Positions 11,969-24,674 of a DNA stretch of 64,000 nucleotides are shown one piece after another (position 1 is the first letter of the stretch; the number at the start of each line of letters is the position of its first letter). The DNA is from Leptodontidium sp. MPI-SDFR-AT-0119 (lineage: Eukaryota; Ascomycota; Leotiomycetes; Helotiales; Leptodontidiaceae), in the NCBI GenBank assembly GCA_020726505.1, contig JAHLEZ010000006.1, positions 992,001 through 1,056,000 of the forward strand, read 5' to 3'. Both the position numbers and the translations under genes were made by a program. Below the pieces are notes generated by a model, which ran no database searches, was not told the DNA's origin, and saw only the letters and a list, made by a program, of their open reading frames with translations.

Positions 11969-14900
11969 TCAAGAAGATCCCAGAATCTTCCCATAAGCAT
12001 CTTCCACCTCAGACGCTAGCTCTAATAACGTTACAATGACAATCTGATGCGTCAGATTGGGGAGCCTATCGCGATGGAGTCCGATCCATTCCAATCTAGA
12101 CAAAACGTTAGCTTCTCTTCTTTTCTGCATTTGCAGTTTGGATTTGCAAGCAACTTACGGTGGCGTCGCTTCTCCCATGTCCCTCAGTTGAGGCGTCTCG
12201 ATTATCGGCGGCTCAAGAGCTGTGTAGTCGTATTTTGACTGGGGCACGTTCACCTCAGCCGTAATCTTCTGCTGTTCGCCATCCTTCCTCTCCGGGTCTT
12301 CCTCATCTGGAACCCCTGTGATCTTGACTGCTGAAGGTGGCAGTGGCTTGCCCAATCTCTGTGCAAGAGCCTTGGAATGCGAAGCGTACATGCTACGAAT
12401 GTAGCTAATGCGGGAATAGTTCCAACCGACCTCGACTTTACCCTCGAAGAAGCTCTTGAAGATGTAGTCGATGTGATTGGAGCCTGGGACCTGCCATGTT
12501 TGCATGGTAGCTTCGACTTTGGGAACCTTGAGAATGGTTCCACCACGGGAGCCGGTGGCGTTGCTGACAACGTCCTCGACTGAGATTTCGCCAACAGACT
12601 TTGGCAGGTCAACTTTCCTAACTCCTGCCAGGCCTATTCGCAGCTGACCAAGTGTAAGACCAAGAATACTGTGGATCTTTCCAGTGTCCATCGTGACTGC
12701 GAACCTAGCTTGAGCGTCTAGAGCCTCAAGCTTGAAGACCTGGTGATCCGAAAATGTGTTGGGGAAAACTCCCATGTTCACGGCTCTGAGGGTAACGATG
12801 ACATCGGTGTGGAGCGATATTGGCGAGTCGGCAACTTTGTCTTCTTGTACTGCATCAAGATGGTGCTTCGGGGTTAGGGCAGTAGCATGCACAACTGACT
12901 TGCGCTTCATGAACCTGTCAATCTCGGCCAGAGATGCCTCATAATTGGATCTCTTCTCTTGAACTAATCTCTCAAAAGCCTGGTACAACGCAAGAAACTG
13001 AGACGCAGTCGTTGTAGTGCAGAAGACCTGCACAGCTTCACCGTCCAAGACAGCAACAAGGCGATCACCCTTAGCATGACGACCATTCCGAACATTGTAC
13101 ATGAGGAACTTGAACGACGTGATATCAGCTACCAAGAAAGCCTGATAGTCGAAAGCCGCCTTGACTCGTAATTGACTGAAAGCCAGTGATCCTTGGACAA
13201 GTGGTGTTTGATTGAGCGCCATCTCGCGTGCTGGCCATTGGATCGATGTGCGAATCTTGAAATCCTGCAGCGCTACAAACCCACTCATTCGGCCCGTGCA
13301 ATCAACTCCAACCTTGTCAAATCCAAGGCACAAGTTCTGCTCCCAATCGGAATTCTTCTTGGAGGATATCCAGAAATTGGATATCATAAATGCGGATTTC
13401 CCAATAGCTTGGCCTAAATCCAGCTGTACGTCGAGCTCGGCAATGGAAACAGTTGCATTCCACGGGAAAGCTCCAGTAGCTGCGACTTGTTGGTATCTTT
13501 GAACGAACAAAGCTTGAGACTGTAAATTAGGTGTTGTTGATGACGGAGCAGACGGTGTCTGCCGTACTTCCGGAGGTACCCAGATTTCTCTGAACAGGAG
13601 GAAATCCTGCAATTGCTTGGCATTTATCAAGACCTTCATGGGGCTGATCTTCAGAATCGCAGAAACCCCGCTGGTGCCACTAACATGCTTGCTGTTCATC
13701 AGAGAGAGGAATACCGAGTCAACATCGAAGCTTCCCGTTGACTCGCGAGAGTAGACATGCTGTACTGAAGCTTGCAATCGAGTGAATGCAGCAGAGGCAG
13801 CAAAGAAGTGGCCATGCTCAGTCGAGCGTACAGTATTGATAGTGATATAGATATCATCAAATCGAGCAGTGGCTGCGACTCGAGCAATTGGCTGACAGCT
13901 GAGACTAAACTCTTGCCGGCATATGCGAAGGCCAAGATTCAATCTTGTTCGGCCGAGAACTGCGCTTGGATCGGTGGTCAGGATATTGTCTTCTTCGGCG
14001 CTCATAAATTTTTGAGGCGACGATTTTGGTTGTAGTGACTTCTTTCCATCATCGTCACTAACCACCTCCCTAACCGTCGAGGATATCTCCATGATAAGGG
14101 GGACCACTGAGGGGTACAATATGTTTGTTGATTCTTCAACCTTGACTTCTGCATTTAGTGATGGGTCATCCAAACCATTGTCCTTGTATTCAACCTTCCA
14201 GGCCAGACCAGGTGCTCGTAAGGCTGTGTTGCTTCCTGCATCAGAGTGTGTGAATTGGCCGTATCTTCCGGTTTGAGCAACCCTTGCACCCTTCAACCCC
14301 GGAATTGAATTCGTTGGTTCTGCAACCTTTTTCCCGGATAGATAAACAACAGCTCCCGCAAAATCTGCATCAACGAGCAGCGACTCCATGCGTTTCTTTC
14401 CGAAGAATGGCTGCCGACGAATTGTCTCAGTGGGTGCTGGACTGCTGGTAGTCCAAGATGCAGTTGCTGCGCGAACTTTGTCAGATGCATAACCAATGGA
14501 CTTCCCTACCTCAGAAGCAGGTATCATAAACTGGGAGGTCAAGCGCAAATCCAAGGACTTTCCTGCTGCCTGGAAAGCAAATCGGCGAGCATCCGGTGTA
14601 GAGACATAACCGACGTTGAATATTACCTCTGGAAGCAAGGCCGAGTTGAGAGACCTTTGCGTCTTGTCTTGAGAGGCTGGGACTAGTTGAAGCTGCAAAT
14701 CTTCGATTGTAAGCCTCGCGGAATTCTCTTTCCTCGTTGAGAGGTCGATGCGCTTCAATGAGAGCACCAAATCCTCCTTCTCGGAGTTGGGAAGCTGATT
14801 TGTTTCATACGTTCCAACCAGCCAGCTGACTTGGATGTTCAGTAGCTCCAGGGAGTACATAGATGCGAACATGATCATAGAGCTGGGAGCACTATCTGCA

Positions 14901-17900
14901 GCTGCTTCCTGTTCGTCATTTATTGCAATCCGAGGCTTCGACTTGCGCAGCTTGCGGAGGTAATTCTTCTCTCTCGACAGGTCTATGTCTTTGATCTTAT
15001 GCTGTAGGTGACCGATTACATCCACAACGGAGGAAGCAGTGTCGGCAAATAGATTGATCTGCAATCCATCACTCTTGAGGTGGAACGATCTGACTTCGTC
15101 CCCAGTATGATTCGTCTTTGAAGTGGCATTCAAAGATGCGGCAAAAGCAAGGTTCCCACAAGGCTCCATCCCATTGCCATTCCATCTGGAAAGTTCAAAC
15201 ATAATTTCGCGCAAGTTCATTCGCAATTCAGGGAATTCGAGGACTGGGCCGGTTGGTTCCAGTCGATTTGCGACCACCAATTGAATACATCCTAGATTTA
15301 GATCTAATCGAGCAGTCTTATGGTCCTTGTCAGCACCTTGCGCGTTTGCGAATACGTCAAAGCCTGCCAGGGTAAGACGAGCATCATAGACAAACGGCTT
15401 TCCCTTGGCGGCTGTCGGTTGCTTCAATGGCTTCTTCTTTGGGCCGAAAATATCTTCGATACGTGACTGAACTGCTTTCAAGTCTTCTTGAACATCGGCC
15501 ATGACACTGGATATCTCTGGCCTGTTGAGAGCTGTCAAAAGACTGTGAATCGCGGCAGCATCCAGCTCAACAGGTTCCACTGTGGCCATGACGGAGATCA
15601 TGGTTTCGTGATCTGACATCTGGGTTGTGATACGACCGTTCGTCGGAGGCATCCGAAGTAGCGATATGCTCTTAGGCCGAGCTGACGGTGTGGTTTGAAT
15701 ATCGTGTGAATGTTCTTTGACATCGAAATCAAATAGAATCTCCGAGTCCATTGCTGCAGCCAATGAGGCTCTAGCTACTACACCCGAAACGATGTATGTC
15801 AGGGATTGAAGCAACGGCACACTGATGTGGTACTTGTCAAGAAAGAGGGCGATATTGATTCGGGTGGTCGAAATTGCTTTGGCTCGTGGGGCTTCTACTT
15901 TCGAGGCAGACTGTTCTGCGGATGGGATTTTCTTGCTCAGTCGGTAGAGTTGTGCCACTTCATCGCCGACAACGAGATCCAGGACTTCGATCAACGCTAA
16001 GATGTCCTGCCGAACGACGAAAGACATATCTTGACAATTTCCAGCAAGCTTCACAACATTGACAGACTGATCGTCGACAGGTTCCGACTCGTAGGATGCA
16101 TAGATTGTTGGATACCGAAGCTGATGAATGGTCAAGTCCTGGGCATGACTTTTCATCTTTGAAGTTACAGCTTCCGCTGCAAGCGTCAAACTCGCAATAT
16201 TTTTACCACCCTCTTCTGCTGGATCAACCATAACGAATGAAGCTTTGAGGCCTTGGCTGACGGAGGCAGCCCTCACATTTATGGTGTCAATAATAATCGA
16301 CCCTTTGTCGGTCGCAACAAGGACCTGGAAGTCTTGTTTCGATTTGACCTTCATTTTACCAGATTCGGTGGCTAGACTCTTTGCTGGAGATTCGGGCTCG
16401 ACAGGCCTCTGCTCGCTCTGGTTGTATAATTTGATGATATCATCTGCAAGCTCACATAGCTCCCAGTTGAGGTTGATGGACACATCCGAACAGAACACTT
16501 GGACGACAGTCTTTCGAATCAGTTGTGAATCTTCCTGTGGGCCGATTTCTGCCGCAGAAACCGAAGTCTGGATATCCACAACTGCCACGATGTCCGAAAG
16601 CGTCACTTCATTCTGTTTGGGACCGGGATCCACGACCAGTCGAATGTCTTCTGTTCTGAACGATAACTTGAGAGGGAGTGCTTGCGATTCTGACAGGCTT
16701 CCATCTGGAGAGCCGTACACTTTGCACATTGCAAGACATTCGTTAATGTTGTTCAAATCCCAGCTCCGCCATTGGTCAAAGCAGGCACGAACCCGCTGTT
16801 GGGCATCCTCGGGGACAAACTCAGTGTTACCAAGACAGCGCGTCGATAGTTCTTGTTGAATTGTCGGATTGAGACCCTCATACATTTGACGAAGGCGGGT
16901 GACAATCTTCCAAGAGTCACTCGTCCGAAGATGATCTGAAGAAGAGCGCAGCACATATGATGGTCTTGTCAAGAACAGAGGATCTGCGGTTTGTTGTCCA
17001 GTTGTTGCAACAAGATATGTGAAAAGCTGAATACGGTTGCGCTGCAGCTTGCTTTGGGAAGAGAAAGACTCAGCAAGGTCTACGCCTAGTAACTTCGTAC
17101 GGTGTAGGATGGAAGCTAAGTATTCAATCTTGCTGCTAGCTGTAGCAAGCTCGAATCCTTTGAAAGCAACGTTGACTCGGGCTTCCTCATTAGAGACGAT
17201 CCATAATACAACATCCTCGATGGCTGCATTAACAGCCGCTTGTGGATCGTCTAGGTCATGAAGTCTTTCCTTGGCTGCAAGTCCCGCCGAAGCAATAGAT
17301 ACATGGACAGTAGAAGACTTTTGGACATCCTTCAAAGAGCTCTTATCCGCAACCGTAGTTTGAGATCTAGAGGATACTGCAAGTCCAGATAAAGAAAAGT
17401 CATACTGGTCACTCATTTCCTCATGCGCGCTTCGAGTGCCCGTAGCATTTATGAAGCGTAGATCGATAGCTGGCGCATGCAAACCAAAGTCAACCAGACT
17501 ACTCTCTGGGGCCTTCTGCTTCTGCAAGTCAATTACTGCGGTCGTTGACTCGATTTGAATTTGGTCCAAAATATCACCGGGCTCGGCTGGTTCGAGAGCG
17601 GCGATAAGGCTGACAACCGCAGTGGCAGCTTTCGAATTGAACACACCTTGGATGCCGGTTGGTAATTCAAGTATGAAGCTGACGTGTGCTGATTTCCCAT
17701 CCGCTTTGTCAGGGCGAATATCATCCAAGCCGAGTTGAGGATCATGGTCGTCTAGACCATCTGGAGGCGTCGGAAGGTCTTTCGTGTCTGGCTCAACTCC
17801 CTCTAGGGAGAAGTAGGGGGCAGCGTACGAGCTTGAAAACGTGACGGTCGATGGTGGCAAGCCTCGGTGCTCTCCAATCGCACTGTAGAAGGATGATTGC

Positions 17901-20900
17901 CTTCCGGTCGAAGCCGAGACATCTCGAAGAGGTATACGACGTCCTGGACCAGCACTAACGTGAAGGCTTCGTGACCGTGATTCAGCAGACTGTGTCTCGC
18001 CCGCTTTCGGGGTGCCCCGAGAGCGAAGAATGCTGGCAGTGCTCTTCTGACTGGAGGTCGACAAAGACAAGAATGAACTTTTGCGACCTAAACGCGGCTT
18101 GTGGTGATGAGAAGATGCTTTGGAGTTCATTGAATGCTTGCCAAAAGACGCTTCGTCATCCTGCGTGACAGGTAGAGGCATTGGGGGAACACTCATCGCA
18201 GGCGGATCAACCGGAAATAGCATCGAGTCATCAAGTAGGTGGTGATGCAGAAGGAAATCGGTACGGTGGGTCCGTTGGTCATGCCGCTTGATATGTTCCT
18301 GCTGAAGCTGGCGATCTTTGGCAAAGCCTAGTTTCCTCTGTATCATTGAGAACGAGATTGTCGTCTGAACCAGGGCATGTGTTTCCACAGGATATTGGGT
18401 TCGTGATCTGTGTCTTGATGCGGATTCTGCATCTACGCAACTCAGCTGGAGACCAGGCACTTCAAGCTCAAGCTTCTTCGAGTAGTGTGAGCCAGCCCAG
18501 TCGTTGAAGTTCACCGAAATGGTATCTGTCGCAAAAAGGAAAGCAGCTTCGTCCACATGAAGCCATACCCGCACAGACTCGACCGATGCTCTGAGGAAAG
18601 TGACGTCGTGGAGAATGAGTTCAGATATGGAAGGGAGTGCATTCTCATCGTCGTCGAATGAGAACGCAAAAGCTTTTCCCCCACTAGCTAGTCGGGTGAA
18701 GAATTCCGCAGTACACTCTCCCGTGATCGCACCGACAGCAAAATCCCAATTGCAAACGTAAGTTGGCTCGGTTGGTGGCAAGCCAAAAAGTCGGTTCCCA
18801 TAGATACTCACGCCATCTATAAAGAGCTGGGTGCTTGAGGTAGCACTTATTGGTGTCGTTGAACCATCATCATCAGCACTACCTTGCGAGAATGCCAACG
18901 TGCTCAGAATCACCTCCAGGTCCATGTAGTAGTTGGTAAAGCGGAGGTCGGCAGCGAGAGAAGCAATCTCAATGCGAACATGATTTTTCGACGAGTACAG
19001 ATTTGAAGGAAGAATCACACTCGATTCGTCTGCACTCACACTCAATATGACATCGAGGTCATTCGACTTTTTGTGCGGCGGTTGCGGAGAAACGTCCCCC
19101 TCACCGCTCTGGATAGCACGGAGCAGATCTTGATACTCCTCCAGAGTTCTGAACCGAATGTCGTCTCCAAAATAGTTATCTTTGACCTTCAAATAATAGC
19201 GAATGACGAATCCGTAGAATTGGGCAGTTGCACCTAGTCCGTGAACATTGAGCAGTAAGGTATCTGTATTGCTTGTTGCTGTGGTAGCGTTGTATTGGTA
19301 CTTTCCATCGATTTCTAGTTCTTTCAGAGTAGCTATCTCTGTGGAATTCATGAATGTTGCTTGAGTATTCCATGGAGGGACGTTGAGGTTCAGCCCACCA
19401 TGTTTGGCGCTGACTTTGAAAGGGATATCGTTGAGATGGGGGCGATAGTTCTCCAGCGGGATGGCAATATCTGCGCCGAGGGTAGATCCAAAAATAATGA
19501 TAAATGTGTTGTCGTCGAAATCTGACGGGTTGTTGATTATATTCGAATCATTGACATTGAGATATACCCTGAAGTCCGCCAGTTGAAGGTTCACCATGTA
19601 CTTGAAAGGAGTGAAGGTCAGATATTCGGCTGGTGGTCCACTGGCCCAGTCATCCACCAGATCAGTGAGCAAGAAAACATGCTCCCGTAGTATGAACAGT
19701 TCCAATGCACTACTGTTCACATCGAACTTCCACGTGCGATGACCATTCCACGGTAGAGGGTTTGACAGGTCGCAAGCTACGCGATTGTCGACGGATCTCC
19801 ACAGTAATCCATGATTGACACTGGTAGTAACTTCGAGATCTGGGAGGTCCAATGAAAGTTTGTTGGAGTAACCAGACTGTCCTGCGACCATATCCATGGA
19901 ATAGGCAACGGTGGCGTTTGCACCGACCTTTACATCGAGCCAACCGAACGGACGAACTTCAGGTCCGGGGTTGCCTTTGTCCGTTTTCCTCTTTCGGCTG
20001 TTCCTTCCAGTCCTCTTCTGATCGCTAGGCGCTGTGCCCATAACGTCTGCCTGTTTCGTCCATCTCCAATTCTTGGACTCTTCCCTAATGGGTACCCGAA
20101 GAACGGTCTCTTCATCGAACTCGATGTGTAATTTGAATTCCACGGGGACTCTGAACTGGCCCGGAACGAGGGTCCTGCTCGGAGTGGCATCTTTACAAAG
20201 ACTAGGAAAAAATACTCGTTGGATATCAGCACGCTGCCTGTCGGCCCATGGTCCGTAATTTATGATAGCTCTTGTCAGAGACAAGTTGATCCCCCATTCA
20301 GGGGCAACATCTCCATTGATGTTTGAATGTTGCTTTCCTCGCTTAACACCAGCTCGGTTCTGAACTGTTCCTACAACGTCCCAGTAGAAACACATACTGG
20401 CAGCAGGGCAATCAGCAATGGTCGAGACAGTTGCATATTCGATAGAAGACCATTTAGCTTTATCGTCCTGCTGACTTTCATCAAGATATCTCGAAAGCCC
20501 TTGCCAATTGTTCGAGCCCGGAACGGCTTGTGAAGACGATCCAGGCGGCCCATTCAAGCTAGATGATAGGGATTCTACCGAGCTACGAAACGCTGGAATC
20601 AGATCTTGCAAGCCGTGCCACACCTTTCTTCTTTGACGGTGAAAGAACGAATGGTTGTGAGTTTGATGTGGATCTGGCAAATCACTCTCACCACGTTTGA
20701 TGCGAGATGCAGCAGCTGTCTGGTCTTCTTTGTAATCGTCATTGGGCTTCATCTGGATCACCGGATGTTCAAATTGAAAGGTTATTAGTTGTCTGTATTG
20801 ATCCAACGTAGTCATCGACCTGGTCGCATCAATCTCGCCAGAGGCACTGTCAACTTTCGTAATCAAGACGCTCTTTGTGTTCTCGTTTCCAAGTACAACA

Positions 20901-21874
20901 GCTGCCTTTTCACAGGTAACCTGAATGGGAAGAAAACGGAGAATAAAGGCACTCTCTGACTCTGTGCCTAAAGTTTCACTGGCTTCGCTGTCATCCGCTT
21001 GGGACACTGTTGAAGCCTCTCGGAGTTTGTTTCCATCACTGATGTATGTGCTCTTTTCCGTTATTGGGGAGCCATCTTTCTCAAGATCAAGAGAGGCATC
21101 GGAAGGTTCATCCGATTTCTCAGGATCGTGCTTCCGGGTTCGTCTTCGGGGCTTTCCATCGTAGTCGCCTGCTCCGGGCGAGACACTTTCGGCGACCGAC
21201 CCAATCTCCGTATGGTCATCTTTTGTTAGACCAGCCACGATCGAATCATAGGCGGCACTCCTGTTATAAACAAACCACTCCACACCCCTCAAGGTGACAT
21301 TGAGACGGCATGGGAGCTTTGCAGGGTCCTTTCTCCTGGCTTGCGCTTCAGCATCGAGATTCCCAGGCTGCCCCTCGCCTCCTACATCGTCCACATCCGA
21401 AGAGACTCGTTTGGCTCCAGAATTCTTATCTCGTCCGACGTCTAACTCCTTCACATTCCTCAGCCAGTAACGCCAGGTAACGAATCCACTCTGGATCAGG
21501 ATTGTCTCATTGTTGCCGTGATATCTGAGCCCCTTGAAGAAAATCCTCCCTCCCAACAGTGATATCTGCAGCGCCTGGATGTCTATGTAGACTCGATGTA
21601 CGTGCCATGACCATGCTCGAAGACCGTAGGATACGAATGTCGCGAAGACTCGATTGAAGTAGAAGAGAAAGAAGAGGGTCCTGCTCCTCTTAGTGACAAG
21701 TCCCAAACCACGGGCTATCAATTAGACTTACAGGATGCCGCATACTCCTAATTCAACAAGAAAGACCCTGCGAACGATTAGCTTATACTTTACTATTCAA
21801 ACGGGTCAATCGAACCAGTTGAACCCCGGAGCTGTCCTCAAAGGGGAACTTTGTAGTGATCCGGTGCTGGACAT
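11969..21874 (-). CDS. CSF1: Csf1/BLTP1-family bridge-like lipid transfer protein, 3247 aa
   Basis: BLTP1-family proteins (yeast Csf1, animal Tweek/KIAA1109) are ER-anchored rods that carry lipids between membranes at contact sites. One frame covers most of the gene, but the true model has four exons: 21874-21816, 21767-21732, 21680-12159 and 12095-11969. These sum to 9744 nt (3247 aa), all in phase. The first exon starts MSSTGSLQSSPLRTAPGFN. Exon 2 supplies WVFLVELGVCGILTL, which completes the single N-terminal membrane anchor. Next comes the conserved VYIDIQALQISLLGGRIFFK and the ITWRYWL-like FVTWRYWL segment. The last exon encodes LEWIGLHRDRLPNLTHQ and ends KILGSS. Long charged or Ser-rich linkers lie near residues 180-260 and 1230-1330. 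The family call rests on the N- and C-terminal motifs and the size; I could not align the interior. Confidence 0.9.
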
Positions 21875-22355
21875 CTTCGCCGGTCAATGCGCTCGCAGCT
21901 TGCTGCTCATGTTGCCTCGGAACTCCATGCTATGGCTCAACTTGATGTGCCCAGACGAATCCAAGGACTATCCGGACTCGTATCGTGCAAGAGAAGGTCC
22001 AGGGCAAGTTCAGAGAAGCAGTTGATGAGGTGAGGCTTGGTTGTTTTGCAGCCAATAGCTGGAGTGAACTGTGCAGCTTGGAGATCCAGCCGTCCACACA
22101 ACTCCCCGCGCTATTCCTGTTGCAGCGATTCTGCCGGGATCACTGTTGCTCCTGACGGGAACCTTGATCCTAAATTCGATGCCGTGAGCTTCTTGCCAGC
22201 AATCTACACACCATTACGATTCATGTCAAGCTGAAGGTGGAAGACGATGTGTATGGGACTTTCAGTTGCAGAGTGACGGCCTCTCCTTCAACATAGATTT
22301 CCATTTCTGCCAGGAAATCTCGAACGCGTCATAGCTCCGTACAACACTCGCAACA
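21875..22355. promoter_or_regulatory. Divergent promoter of CSF1 and the DUF300 gene
   Basis: This gap of 481 bp lies between two start codons facing away from each other, so it must hold both promoters. I recognise no specific factor site. Confidence 0.5.
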
Positions 22356-24674
22356 ATGGGAGGACTTTCTGGAGGAACGGGGCAGAAGTTGACGCATGCT
22401 ACTATTATTGTAGCTGGTGTCTCTTCATTGCTAGCATCTCTACTGTCTATTGTGTAAGCTGTTCCACGGTATCTACTTTGTTCATGCGCTGATACCGTTA
22501 TCAACAGCTCCGTCTGGCTCCAAACGTATATCTTCCTCCACGCCACAGCTTCAAAACAACTAACGGCAATAGCAAAAACTACCGCAAACCTCTTCTCCAA
22601 AGATATGTCATCCGCATACTGCTCATGTAAGTTTAGGAATCCAGCTGTCTTCTACGGTCTTCTAATTCGGGAAGGGTCCCTATATATTCGTTATCATCAT
22701 GGTCAAGTATCATATCCCTCAAAGCTGCCATGTTTGTGGACCCAATCCGTGATATTTATGAGGTATGTATACATGATTTCCTGCATCTGAATAATATCTA
22801 ATGTTCTCAGGCATTTACGATATATACCTTCTTCCAACTCTTGATCAACTTCCTCGGCGGCGAACGTGCTCTGATAATCATGATGCATGGCCGAGAACCA
22901 GTTCACCATCTCTGGCCTCTAAATCACTTCCTACCGAAAGCCGATATCTCCGATCCTCATACTTTTCTGGCCATAAAGCGTGGGATTTTACAGTACGCCT
23001 GGTTGAAGCCGGTACTCGGCCTCGCCTCCATCATCATGAAAGCTACTGGCACCTACAAGGAAGGCTATCTTGGTTTGACCTCAGGATACTTGTGGAGTGG
23101 CATTGCATATAATATCAGTGTCACCGTCAGTCTCTACTCTCTGGGAATGTTTTGGGTCTGCATGTCGAAAGATCTACAGCCCTTCCGTCCGGTTCCTAAG
23201 TTCCTTTGTGTCAAACTGATTATCTTTGCGTCATACTGGCAAGGGTTTTTCTTGTCTATCCTGGTATGGCTCGGTGCAATACCAGATGTTGTTGAAGGAT
23301 ACACACCAGACAATCTTGCAGCAGCTATACAAGATGCCTTGATCTGTATAGAGATGCCCATCTTTGCCATAGCCCACTGGTATGCCTTCTCTTGGCATGA
23401 TTATGCCGACGTTACAATCTCAGCGGCTAGAATGCCCGTCAAATTTGCACTCAGAGATGCGTTTGGATGCCGAGATCTTATCGAAGACACCAAGGAGACT
23501 TTCAGTGGAAATAAGTACGAGTATCGCCTTTTTGACTCCGGCGACAATGTTCTTGCTCACGAAGGTTCATCCTCTCGCGTAGCTAGAATGATGGAAGGAA
23601 TGCGGTATGAGCGAGGAGGAAAGGGAAAATATTGGATACCGAAACCAGGAGAAGCCAATGCAAGAACGCCACTCTTACCCAACAATGGTGGACCGAGTCG
23701 CCCTTTGTCACCTTCAAAGCCACATGACAACGATGCACAATTTATGGGGTATGGTAATGGTGATGTAGAGGAGTTGGCATTGGATCCCGAGGAGGAAAGC
23801 ATGTATGAAAGGGCGAAGACTCTAGAGTTTGGTGACTGGAATGTGAGTTTGTCTAGTCTTGACGCTCCCTGATTCGATTATCTGACTGTTTTAGTACCCC
23901 GTGATTACTGCACACGAAGCATCCCGAGACAGGTGGCTTAATTCCTCGCCTCGTTTGGTCACAACTTCGGCAAATCGAAACTTGCTTCAACCAACCAAAG
24001 ACAACGAGATCAGACGTGCGAGTAATGTCCGTGGCACGGTCGAAGAAGTCACCAAGAAATCCAAGCGCAAGCATAGCGCTTCGGGAAAAAGTAGGGCGAG
24101 AGATAGCAGCTCGAAGGGAAAGCAGAAGCAAGGCCCGACAGGCGAGGAAGGACGAGCCCCAGCTCTAATGGGAATGCTCCGACACCACTCATCTTCTGCC
24201 AGCTCAGCCAAGTCTGATAGAAGTCAGCTGGTAGATCTTGTGGTGGAGGATAAGACAGCCGAGGATATCGAAAGAGTTCGTGCTCGGAAAGAGGGAGGCG
24301 CAGGCTGGAATTCAGCCGAACCAAAACGTTTTGTGTAAGTTTCCGCTGCAACACGGCTCTGTCTATTCTAACAACAGTATAGAAGAACATATGGGAAGAA
24401 CACTGGGGAGGATATTCGCGAGGGCTACGAGCCCGCTGACGAGGCAGCAATCGATGATTCAAATGCAGCGGGCGTGGACGAGTTCACTGTAGGCGAGGAC
24501 GAGGAAGGACAGACGGCCCGAGAAGAATCAGAGGAGTCGAGCCACTGGAAACAATCACAACAATCACAAGAGTCAGCACTCTTACTGAAACCTAAGTATG
24601 GACTCGACGGTGAGGCATTTGAGAACGTATGGGGCGGGGGAGAACCTTCTCAGACGCCACAGGAGAATCCTTGA
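22356..24674 (+). CDS. TMEM184/LAZ1-type (DUF300) multi-pass membrane protein
   Basis: The DUF300 family (organic solute transporter alpha/TMEM184) has about seven membrane helices and is linked to vacuolar or endosomal membranes in plants and yeasts. Exact fungal function is unknown. Exons: 22356-22453, 22508-22525 (18 nt), 22573-22626, 22675-22762, 22811-23842, 23895-24334 and 24383-24674. Total 2022 nt (673 aa), all phases consistent. Diagnostic family text runs across the small exons: NYRKPLLQRYVIRILLM, then VPIYSLSSWSSIISLKAAM, then INFLGGERALIIMMHGRE. Helices follow, including FLCVKLIIFASYWQGF and the EMPIFAIAHWYAFSW segment. From about residue 370 the protein is a hydrophilic cytosolic tail rich in Ser, Lys and Glu, ending WGGGEPSQTPQENP. 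The three short 5' exons are missed if only long frames are read. Confidence 0.93.

Noticed and set aside
12155..21721. The single frame as the complete CSF1 gene
   Set aside because: Its first codons and its stop both lie inside introns with consensus borders; adding exons restores the family's termini.
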